24,861 nt of DNA from Eubacteriales bacterium (GTDB lineage Bacteria; Bacillota_A; Clostridia; Christensenellales; Aristaeellaceae). The DNA lies in NCBI GenBank assembly GCA_029974035.1, contig JARKQG010000120.1:1-24861 (forward strand), read 5' to 3'. Numbering within the stretch: position 1 is the first letter of the stretch; the number at the start of each line of letters is the position of its first letter. Under the pieces are notes generated by a model. It was not told the DNA's origin, did not search any database, and was given only the letters and a program-made list of their open reading frames with translations. The translations under genes were made by a program, and so were the position numbers. Shown piece by piece: positions 1 to 7,021 of the stretch.

Positions 1-2
1 GA

Positions 3-188
3 AACGTGGAGATTGACGCCCGTTGGCAGGGCGGCGCGCTGACCTTGGCGCGGCTTACGCCCCGGGTGGACGGCGAGATCCGCCTCGCGGGCATGGCGGG
101 CTTTGCGCTCTCCGGCGGGGACGCCCGGGCGGAGGCCGGCGGGGACACCATCATCCTGATGGCAAAGGCCGGCCAGACCTATCAGATT
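3..188 (+). pseudogene. C-terminal fragment of a GH95-like glycoside hydrolase (5' end outside window)
   Basis: The frame beginning at base 3 reads as the end of a glycosidase. A strand-rich segment starting near NVEIDARWQGGALTLARL is followed by GEIRLAG and then AKAGQTYQI. This resembles the C-terminal beta-domain of family 95 alpha-L-fucosidase-type enzymes, which often end in a G-x-x-Y-x-I-like strand. The family call is from remembered pattern only; GH65 or another sugar-processing beta-domain is possible. The expected stop codon is absent: the sense sequence ends around 186-190 and the next recognisable protein, an M29 peptidase, is in another frame. The frame itself runs on to a stop at 261-263, but those residues look like noise. 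The gene therefore appears cut at its extreme 3' end. Confidence 0.45.
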
Positions 189-838
189 GCGAGGGGTATT
201 TCGACGTGTGCTGCCTGGACTACACGCGCCTGGGCGGGGCGATGGACCGCCTCCGGGCGCTGATGGAACGCACGGAACAGGTTCGCATCCTTCGCGAGGG
301 CACCGACCTTTGCTTCTCGATCCGCGGCGTGCCCAAGGCGTGCTCCAAGGGCGAGCGCAACGTGCCCGACGGCGAGGTCTACACCGCGCCCGTCCGGGCT
401 TCGGTCAACGGCACCATCGCCTTTAACGTGCCCTCCACCTTTCAGGGCGTGCGCTTCGAGGGGGTGCGCCTCCGGTTTGAAAACGGCCGGGTGGCGTGGG
501 CGGAGTCCAGCCGTCCGGAGGCGCTGAACCGGATTCTGGATACCGATTCGGGCGCGCGCTTTGTCGGCGAATTCGCCTTTGGCGTAAACCCGCGGCTTTT
601 GACGCCCATCGGGCAGACGCTCTTTGACGAGAAGATCGCCGGCAGCGTCCACCTGGCGCTGGGCCACGCGCTGGACCTCACCGATAACGGCAACCGCTCC
701 GCCATCCATTGGGACCTGGTGGCCATTCTGCGCCCGGATTTCGGCGGCGGTGAAGTGTACTTTGACGGCGCGCTGATCCAGAAGGACGGCCGCTTTCTGC
801 CCGGAGAACTCGAGGATCTGAACCCTTCAGTTTTGTAA
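189..838 (+). pseudogene. M29-family aminopeptidase (AmpS/PepS type), N-terminal half missing
   Basis: From about 188 the frame reads CEGYFDVCCLDYTRLGGAMDRL and continues to a TAA at 836-838. This is the C-terminal half (about 215 residues) of an M29 thermophilic-type metallo-aminopeptidase, normally about 370-410 residues. The metal-site elements of the family are visible: DGEVYTAPV and VGEFAFG (glutamates), SVHLALG (histidine) and IHWDLV (His-x-Asp). The N-terminal domain is absent, because the sequence 5' of base 190 belongs to an unrelated glycosidase in another frame. No plausible start codon with a ribosome binding site precedes the homologous part, so the fragment is probably not translated as a functional peptidase unless this is an assembly join. 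It lies 17 bases upstream of the DapA-family gene and would have been the preceding operon member. Confidence 0.75.
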
Positions 839-855
839 AAAGGGGAAGAATCGAC

Positions 856-1743
856 ATGCATACGATCGATACGGTATACTGCGCGGCCATTACCCCGATG
901 AATTACGACCAGTCCGTGGACCTGGCCGGGCTCGTCCGGAACATCCGCTGGTACCGCGAGCAGGGGCTCGGAGGGGTGCTCGTCTGCGGGGGCACGGGCG
1001 AATTCGTCAGCCTGACCTTTGAGGAACGCCAGGCGGTGGTGGCGGCGGCCGCGCGGGAGATCGCCGGGCAATGCGGCTTCATGGTGGGCTGCGCCGCGGA
1101 AACGACCCGGGAGGCCGTGCTGCACGCGCAGCATGCGCAGGTGTGCGGCGCGGACGGGCTTTTGTTGATCGCCCCCTACTACTTCAAACCCTCGAAGGAC
1201 GAGCTCGCCGCCCACATGCGCGCGGTGGCGCGGGCGGTATCCATCCCCGTGGTGCTGTACAACAACCCCGGCGCCTGCGGCAGCGACCTGACGCCGGAGA
1301 TCATCGCGGACCTTGCCGCCGGGCCCAACATCGCCGGCGTGAAGGAAGCCACCGGCGACCTGCGGCGGGTGGACGAGATTCGCCGCCTTTGTCCGGAGGA
1401 TTTCCGCGTGGTGTGCGGCTGCGACTATTTGGCCTGCGATATTCTGGAAAAGGGCGGTGCCGGCTGGATCTCCATCACCGCCAACGCGCTGCCCGGCCCG
1501 TCCCAGCACCTCTTTGACCGCGCGCGCTCCGGTGACCACGCCGCCGCGCGGCGCGTCATGGAGCGGTATCTGCCCCTCTACACCGTCTGCGAGCAGCCCT
1601 ACAAGGCCATCCAGACCGTCAAGTTCATGATGGAGGCGCTGGGCTGCGCCAGCGGCCCCAGCCGCCTGCCCCGCCAGCCGCTGACGGAAGGCGAAAAGGC
1701 CGGCGTGCTGGCGATGATGCGAGAAGCGGGCCTTCCGGCCTGA
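856..1743 (+). CDS. DapA/N-acetylneuraminate lyase-family class I aldolase or dehydratase
   Basis: This 295-residue protein has the size and motifs of the dihydrodipicolinate synthase superfamily, cytosolic TIM barrels that use a Schiff-base lysine to make or break bonds to pyruvate or a related 2-oxo acid. Visible are GGTGE at residues 45-49 (pyruvate carboxylate binding), LYNNPG with Tyr135, and GVKEATGDL with the Schiff-base Lys163. The start is ATG 856, with AGGGGAAGA just upstream. It is the first intact gene of the operon, 15 bases before the serine dehydratase. Family members include true DapA, sialic acid lyase, 2-keto-3-deoxygluconate aldolase, 5-dehydro-4-deoxyglucarate dehydratase and a hydroxyproline-pathway deaminase. 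Co-occurrence with an aldehyde dehydrogenase favours a catabolic aldolase or dehydratase yielding an aldehyde rather than lysine synthesis, but the substrate cannot be read from the sequence. Confidence 0.88.
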   Translation: MHTIDTVYCAAITPMNYDQSVDLAGLVRNIRWYREQGLGGVLVCGGTGEFVSLTFEERQAVVAAAAREIAGQCGFMVGCAAETTREAVLHAQHAQVCGADGLLLIAPYYFKPSKDELAAHMRAVARAVSIPVVLYNNPGACGSDLTPEIIADLAAGPNIAGVKEATGDLRRVDEIRRLCPEDFRVVCGCDYLACDILEKGGAGWISITANALPGPSQHLFDRARSGDHAAARRVMERYLPLYTVCEQPYKAIQTVKFMMEALGCASGPSRLPRQPLTEGEKAGVLAMMREAGLPA

Positions 1744-1758
1744 CGGGAGGAATCATCC

Positions 1759-3336
1759 ATGACGAGCCATTCCCCCGGCCTTTTTACCGATGTGATCGGC
1801 CCGGTGATGCGCGGCCCCTCCAGTTCCCACGTGGCGGCGGCACACCGGATCGGCAGCATCGTGCGGCAGTCGCTCGCGGACGCACCCGCGGGCGCGGTGG
1901 TGGACTTTGACACCGCCGGGTCCCTCGCCAAAACCCATCGGGGTCACGGAACGGACTTTGGCTTTGCCGGCGGTCTGCTGGGCATCCCGCTGACGGACCC
2001 CCGGGTGGCGGACGCCTGCGCCGTCGCGGCGCGGGACGGCGTGGACATCCGCTTCCGGGTGCTGGACTACGGCGCGGCGCACCCCAGCCACTATCGGATC
2101 GAGGCCCGGGACGGCCGGGGCGCGATCCGCCGCTGGGACGCGGTGTCCACCGGCGGCGGCATGATCGAAATGCTCCGGCTGAACGGCCATCCGGTATCCG
2201 TCAACGGCGCCTTTTACGAGGTACTGGCCTTTCTGCCGGAGGGCCCGGCGCGGGCCCGCGCCGCGGCCCTCCTGAGCGGCGAGATCGCGTCGGCGGACGC
2301 GGCGCTCGTCCAGATCCGTCTTTTTGGCCCGCCGTCGGCCGGGGCGCTGGAGTCGGTCCGCCGCCTCCCCGGCGCGGCCGACGTGATCGTCCTTTCGCCG
2401 GTGCTGCCCGCGCCCACGGCGCCGGGGGCCCGCGTGCCCTTTGACACCGCCGAGGCGCTCCTCGCCTACGCCCGGACGGCGGGCCGCCCGCTCTCCGGCT
2501 GCGCGCTGGCCTACGAAAGCGCCCGGAGCGGCCTGACGGAGGATGCCGTCCGCGAGAAGATGGCCGAGCTGGTGGGCATCATGCGCGGCGGAATCCGCCG
2601 GGGCCTCCGGGGGACCGATTGGGCCGACCGCATTCTGGGCCCTCAGGCCACCCTCTACGAGGCGGGCAGGAGCGCCGGCGCACTGGCGCCGCTGGGCGCA
2701 CTGGACACCGTGATTCCCTACATCACCGCCCTGATGGAGGCCAAGAGCGCCCTGGAGGTGATCGTGGCCGCGCCCACGGTGGGCGCCTGCGGCTGCCTGC
2801 CCGGCACGGTGCTGGGCGTGGCCGACGCGGCGAATCTGACGGACGGGGATGCGGTGCGCGGCATGCTGGCGGCGGGCGCGGTGGGCGTTTTGATCGCGGC
2901 GGGGGCGACTTTTTCCGCCGAGATCGCCGGCTGTCAGGCCGAGTGCGGCGCGGGCTCCTCAATGGCGGCCGCCGGCGTGGCGGAAATGCTGGGCGCGGGC
3001 GCAAAGACCTGTCTGGACGCCGCGTCCATCGCGCTGCAGAACATCACCGGCCTCGCCTGCGATCCGGTGGCCGACCGCACGGAGGTGCCCTGCCTGGGCA
3101 AGAACGTGATGGGCGGCGCCAACGCGCTGGCCAGCGCCAACATGGCGCTGGCGGGCTATGACCGGGTGATCCCGCTGGACGAAACCATCCGCGCCATGGC
3201 CCGGACGGGCGAACTGATGCCGCCGCAGCTGCGCTGCACGCTGGGCGGGCTGGGCGACACCCCCACGGCCCGCGCCATTTACCGGCGGCTGAACGGAACC
3301 GATCAAGAAGGAGGCGCATCCGATGCGAACCCATGA
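1759..3336 (+). CDS. L-serine dehydratase (iron-sulfur), fused beta and alpha domains
   Basis: This 525-residue protein resembles [4Fe-4S] L-serine ammonia-lyase, which converts L-serine to pyruvate and ammonia. The beta domain begins near residue 5 with DVIGPVMRGPSSSHVAAAHR. A segment at about 150-220 (starting YEVLAFLPEG and ending at DVIVLSPV) looks like an ACT fold. The alpha domain occupies about 320-520. Cluster cysteines are Cys392 (AGCQAEC), Cys434 (GLACDP) and Cys445 (VPCLGK); the spacing of 42 and 11 matches the ligand spacing known for the Legionella enzyme. The protein is longer than the usual 450-460 residue fused form, which the ACT-like segment would explain. The start is ATG 1759 with GGGAGG upstream, and the 3' end overlaps the next gene by 14 bases. 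Given its neighbours, a different beta-hydroxy amino acid could be the substrate. Confidence 0.85.
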   Translation: MTSHSPGLFTDVIGPVMRGPSSSHVAAAHRIGSIVRQSLADAPAGAVVDFDTAGSLAKTHRGHGTDFGFAGGLLGIPLTDPRVADACAVAARDGVDIRFRVLDYGAAHPSHYRIEARDGRGAIRRWDAVSTGGGMIEMLRLNGHPVSVNGAFYEVLAFLPEGPARARAAALLSGEIASADAALVQIRLFGPPSAGALESVRRLPGAADVIVLSPVLPAPTAPGARVPFDTAEALLAYARTAGRPLSGCALAYESARSGLTEDAVREKMAELVGIMRGGIRRGLRGTDWADRILGPQATLYEAGRSAGALAPLGALDTVIPYITALMEAKSALEVIVAAPTVGACGCLPGTVLGVADAANLTDGDAVRGMLAAGAVGVLIAAGATFSAEIAGCQAECGAGSSMAAAGVAEMLGAGAKTCLDAASIALQNITGLACDPVADRTEVPCLGKNVMGGANALASANMALAGYDRVIPLDETIRAMARTGELMPPQLRCTLGGLGDTPTARAIYRRLNGTDQEGGASDANP

Positions 3337-4816
3337 AGAATATATAGCCCTCGCCCGCACGGTGTCCGGCCCCACGGGCGCGTTCATTGACGGGGCGTTT
3401 TCGCCCTCCGCCTCGGGCGATACGTTTGTGACTGTGAACCCCGCCAACGGTGCCCCCATCGCGGAGGTGGCGCTCTGCGCCGAGGCGGACGTCAACCGCG
3501 CCGTGGCGGCCGCGCGCCGCGCCTTTGAGGACGGGCGCTGGCGCAAAATGCATCCGGCGGAGCGCAAGGCGCGGCTCTGCCGCCTCGCGGAGCTGATCGA
3601 GGCCTGCGGCGACGAGCTGGCGGTGCTGGAATCCATGGACAGCGGCAAGCCCATCCGCGACACCGCGGGGCTGGATGTGCCCGAAACCGCCGCCTGCTTT
3701 CGCTGGCACGGCGAGGCCGCGGACAAGCTGGAGGACGCGGTGACCGCCACCGGCCCCGACGTGGTCAGCCTGACGGTGCGGGAACCCATCGGCGTGGTGG
3801 CGGCGGTGCTGCCGTGGAATTTTCCGCTGCAGATGGCCGCCTGGAAGCTGGCGCCCATTCTGGCCACGGGCAACAGCGTGGTGGCCAAGCCCGCGAAGCT
3901 GACGTCGCTGACGCTGCTGAAGCTCGCGGCGCTGACCCTCGAAGCCGGCATTCCGGAGGGCGTGGTGAACGTGGTGCCCGGGGACGGGCGCGTGGTGGGA
4001 TCGACGCTGGCGCTGCACCCGGACGTGGACATGATCACCTTCACCGGCTCCACGGAGGTGGGCCGGCAGCTGCTGGCGCAGTCGGGCGCGTCCAATCTGA
4101 AGCGGGTGCTGCTGGAACTGGGCGGAAAAAATCCCTGTGTGGTCATGCCGGACGTGGCGGACCTTTCCACCGCCGCGGAGCAGATCGTCTCCGCCGCCCT
4201 TTGGAACATGGGCGAAAACTGCACCGCCAATTCCAGGATTCTGGCGCACCGGGACATCAAGGACAGGCTCCTGGAGGCGCTTCTGGCCGAGGTGGCGCGC
4301 TGGAAGGCGGGCGATCCGCTGAACCCGGAGAACCGCCACGGCGCGATGATCGAGGAAAGGCACCTGAAAAGGGTGCTGGGTTACGTCAAAACCGGCGTGG
4401 AGGAGGGGGCGGGGCTGGTCTACGGCGGGCACCGCATCCTCGAGGAGACCGGCGGATTCTTTATGAAGCCCGCGGTGTTTGACGATGTGACGAGCGAAAT
4501 GACCCTCTATCGGGAGGAGATCTTCGGGCCGGTCTTCGGCGTCAGCACCTTTGACACGCCGGAGGAGGCCATCCAAATGGCCAACGACACGCCCTACGGC
4601 CTGCAGGCCAGCGTATGGTCCGGCGATGTGAACGCCGTGCACCGGCTGAGCCGCGGCATCCGCGCGGGCACCATATCGGTCAACTGCTATTCGGAGGGCG
4701 ACATCGGCACCCCCTTTGGCGGGTTCAAGCAGTCGGGTTTCTTCGGCCGCGACAAGTCCCTGTGGGCCAACCGGCAGTACACCGAGCTCAAGACCATCTG
4801 GACGCAGATCCGCTGA
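3323..4816 (+). CDS. NAD(P)-dependent aldehyde dehydrogenase
   Basis: This 497-residue protein has standard length for the aldehyde dehydrogenase superfamily, cytosolic enzymes that oxidise aldehydes to carboxylates. Motifs in order: PWNFPLQMAAWKLAPIL (Asn near the oxyanion hole), VAKPAKLT (cofactor binding), FTGSTEVG (Rossmann turn), LELGGKNP with general base Glu265, GENCTANSR with catalytic Cys300, and EEIFGPVF near the C-terminus. The start ATG 3323 lies inside the end of the serine dehydratase gene and has a strong AAGGAGG at about 3307-3313, implying translational coupling. It most resembles the betaine-aldehyde or gamma-aminobutyraldehyde type, but such assignments are weak. As last gene of the operon it probably oxidises an aldehyde produced by the DapA-family enzyme, for example glyceraldehyde or 2-oxoglutarate semialdehyde (inference). 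Confidence 0.92.
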   Translation: MRTHEEYIALARTVSGPTGAFIDGAFSPSASGDTFVTVNPANGAPIAEVALCAEADVNRAVAAARRAFEDGRWRKMHPAERKARLCRLAELIEACGDELAVLESMDSGKPIRDTAGLDVPETAACFRWHGEAADKLEDAVTATGPDVVSLTVREPIGVVAAVLPWNFPLQMAAWKLAPILATGNSVVAKPAKLTSLTLLKLAALTLEAGIPEGVVNVVPGDGRVVGSTLALHPDVDMITFTGSTEVGRQLLAQSGASNLKRVLLELGGKNPCVVMPDVADLSTAAEQIVSAALWNMGENCTANSRILAHRDIKDRLLEALLAEVARWKAGDPLNPENRHGAMIEERHLKRVLGYVKTGVEEGAGLVYGGHRILEETGGFFMKPAVFDDVTSEMTLYREEIFGPVFGVSTFDTPEEAIQMANDTPYGLQASVWSGDVNAVHRLSRGIRAGTISVNCYSEGDIGTPFGGFKQSGFFGRDKSLWANRQYTELKTIWTQIR

Positions 4817-4823
4817 AACGCGG

Positions 4824-4853
4824 GGCCCCCCGAAGGCAAGCCTTCGGGGGGCC
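4824..4853. terminator. Strong hairpin between convergent operons, probable bidirectional terminator
   Basis: GGCCCCCCGAAGG at 4824-4836 pairs perfectly with CCTTCGGGGGGCC at 4841-4853 around a CAAG loop, a 13-bp stem. It sits in the 55-base gap between the plus-strand aldehyde dehydrogenase stop (4816) and the minus-strand oxidoreductase stop (4872). No long T-run follows on either strand, so termination strength is uncertain, but position and stem make it the natural end of both operons. Confidence 0.75.
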
Positions 4854-4871
4854 TCCATGTCCCGGGCGCCA

Positions 4872-5957
4872 TCAGATCTCCAGCGGGAAGCGCACGATGG
4901 CGTGGTCGCGGGTGGAGCGGTAGATGGCCGTGAAGAGCTCCACCGTCCTCAGCCCGTCCTCCAGCGTAATGCGCGGCGCGCGCCCCTCGTCGATCGCGCC
5001 GAGGAAATCCTTGAGCTGCGCCCGGTGAAAGTAGTCCGTGCCGTCGATGGAATGGAAGAAAGCTGCGTCCTCCTCGTTCCAGCGCGCCAGCCGGTCCGCC
5101 TCGCCGGCGACCGTCCACAGATCGTTCACCGGCGGCTCGGCGATGCCGGAGACGCCCGCGATGAACATCGCGCCGCCGTCTGTCTTGACGCCGACGCTGG
5201 CGCCGTTCTCTCCATGCACGTGCACGTTTCCGTAGAGCGCGGGGTTCTGGGAATTGCTGACCACGATGTTGCCCAGCGCGCCACTTTTGAAGCGGACCAC
5301 GGCGACGGCGGTATCGTCCACCTCGAGATCGGGGTGGTTGAGGGTATCCCAAATGCCGAAGACCTCGCGGATCTCGCCCATGTACCACAAAAGCAGGTCC
5401 AGCTGGTGGGGCGCCTGGTTGACCAGCACGCCGCCGCCCTCGCCCTTCCAGGTGCCGCGCCAGGGATCGGAGCGGTAGTAGGCCATGTCGCGCCAGCCCA
5501 GCATGGTGACGGTGCCCAGGATGGGCCTGCCCAGCTTGCCCTGATCGATGGCCTCCTTCACCCGCACGGCCGGGCGGTAAAAGCGCCGCTGGCAGATGGT
5601 GGTGCCCACGACGCCCGACGCCCGGGCCGCCCCGACAATCGCGCGGGCGTCCCCGAGCGACGCGGCCAGCGGCTTTTCCACCGCGATGTGAAGGCCCAGC
5701 CGCGCGGCCTCGACGGCGTAGAGGGCGTGGTTCGGGTGCGGGGTGCAGATGCTGACGGCCTCCGCGCCGGTGGCCTTCACCAGTGCCTCCAGGCTGTCAA
5801 ACCCCGGCACGCCGTATTCCCCGCCAAACTGCTCGCCGCGGCCGGGCCGCGTGCCCACCGCGCCCACAAATTCGCTCGCCTCCAGGGCGGCGTAGGACCG
5901 GGCGTGAAAATGCCCCACCTTCCCGCAGCCGACAACGGCGGTTTTGATTTTGCGCAT
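4872..5957 (-). CDS. Gfo/Idh/MocA-family NAD(P)-dependent oxidoreductase
   Basis: This 361-residue cytosolic oxidoreductase belongs to the glucose-fructose oxidoreductase / inositol dehydrogenase / MocA family. The N-terminal Rossmann domain carries GCGKVG at residues 10-15 and the family EKP motif at 94-96 (Lys95 catalytic type). The C-terminal beta-sheet domain has the GGGVLVNQAPHQLDLL region with His184 and Asp187 in the usual active-site arrangement. Its ATG follows GGGGGGAG. It is the last gene of the nine-gene minus operon, 12 bases after the alcohol dehydrogenase. Family members oxidise or epimerise cyclic sugars and inositols, and some oxidise glycosides at C3 before non-hydrolytic cleavage. 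The company of a GH2 enzyme and a lactonase-like protein supports a sugar or glycoside substrate; the exact one is unknown. Confidence 0.9.
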   Translation of the reverse strand: MRKIKTAVVGCGKVGHFHARSYAALEASEFVGAVGTRPGRGEQFGGEYGVPGFDSLEALVKATGAEAVSICTPHPNHALYAVEAARLGLHIAVEKPLAASLGDARAIVGAARASGVVGTTICQRRFYRPAVRVKEAIDQGKLGRPILGTVTMLGWRDMAYYRSDPWRGTWKGEGGGVLVNQAPHQLDLLLWYMGEIREVFGIWDTLNHPDLEVDDTAVAVVRFKSGALGNIVVSNSQNPALYGNVHVHGENGASVGVKTDGGAMFIAGVSGIAEPPVNDLWTVAGEADRLARWNEEDAAFFHSIDGTDYFHRAQLKDFLGAIDEGRAPRITLEDGLRTVELFTAIYRSTRDHAIVRFPLEI

Positions 5958-5969
5958 GGCGCTCCCCCC

Positions 5970-7004
5970 TTACGGAATCAGCACGACCTTGTAGAGGCCT
6001 TCCTCGCGGTTGTACAGGCGCTTCAGCCATTCGCCGCCCTCGGAGAGCGGCACGGCCCTGGAGATCATGGCATCCACGTCCACCCTGCCCTCCGCGATCA
6101 ATTCCAGGCACTTTGCGTATTCCCCGGCGGAGGCGCAGCTTCCAAAGAGGCTGATCTGCCGCGTCACCACCCATTGCAGCGGAAAGTCGATCGTCTGGGC
6201 CAGGTTGCCGATCAGCACCACCCTGCCGTTCAACGAAACCGCCTTCAGGCACAGGTTGACCGTCGGGCCGATGCCGGTGGCGTCCATGGCCACGTCCGCG
6301 CCGCGCCCGTCCTTCGTCAGCGCCAGGATTTGCCCGAGGGCGTCCCCGTCCCTGCAATTCACCGCGGCGGTGGCGCCGTTTTCCAGCGCCGTCTTCAGCC
6401 GCCTGTCGTCGATATCCACGGCGATCACCGTCCTGGCGCCAAAGCTGCGGGCCACCTGCATGCTCAGCATGCCGATGGTGCCCACGCCCACGATCACCAC
6501 CGCCATGTCCGGCCCGATGGCCGTGCGGGTCGCGGCGTGGTAGGCGATGGAAAGCGGCTCCACCATCGCGGCCTGGCGGTAGGTCACCCCGTCCGGCAGG
6601 CGGTACAGCACGCGCTCCGGCACCACCACGTATTCGGCGAAGGCGCCGTCCATGCGGTAATCCTCGCAGGATACGCCCAGCACGCGCCGGTTGGCGCAGA
6701 GATTGACGTCGCCCGAGCGGCACATGTCGCATTCTCCGCAGTAGATGGTGGAATCAAAGGTCACGCGGTCGCCGGGCTTAAAGCCCCGCACCGCGCCGCC
6801 CACGGCTTCGATTTCGCCGGCGGCCTCGTGCCCCATGATCACCGGCGGCCTGCGGCGGCCGGTGGAGCCGTCCATGCCGTGCACGTCGCTGCCGCAGACC
6901 GCGCACGCCCTGACCCGGATCAGCGCCTCGTCCGGCCCGGGCGACGGCGTGGGCACCTCCCGAAAGGAAAACTCCCCGTACTTTTCCATGACCAGCGCCT
7001 TCAC
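5970..7004 (-). CDS. Zinc-dependent medium-chain alcohol/polyol dehydrogenase
   Basis: This 344-residue protein is of the sorbitol/threonine dehydrogenase class. From the chosen start, catalytic zinc ligands are Cys37 (VCGSD) and His59-Glu60 (MGHEAAG); structural zinc ligands are Cys89, Cys92, Cys95 and Cys103 (YCGECDMC...NLC). The nucleotide fold follows at VVIVGVGTIG. I chose GTG at 7004 because the AAAGGAGG is only about 2 bases from the ATG at 7010 but 8 bases from the GTG, and the mature MKALVMEKYG is the family's usual beginning. The ribosome binding site overlaps the stop of the upstream GH2 gene, implying coupling. It probably oxidises a sugar or polyol hydroxyl released or modified by neighbouring enzymes. 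Confidence 0.92.
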   Translation of the reverse strand: MKALVMEKYGEFSFREVPTPSPGPDEALIRVRACAVCGSDVHGMDGSTGRRRPPVIMGHEAAGEIEAVGGAVRGFKPGDRVTFDSTIYCGECDMCRSGDVNLCANRRVLGVSCEDYRMDGAFAEYVVVPERVLYRLPDGVTYRQAAMVEPLSIAYHAATRTAIGPDMAVVIVGVGTIGMLSMQVARSFGARTVIAVDIDDRRLKTALENGATAAVNCRDGDALGQILALTKDGRGADVAMDATGIGPTVNLCLKAVSLNGRVVLIGNLAQTIDFPLQWVVTRQISLFGSCASAGEYAKCLELIAEGRVDVDAMISRAVPLSEGGEWLKRLYNREEGLYKVVLIP

Positions 7005-7021
7005 GCGCATCTCCTCCTTTG

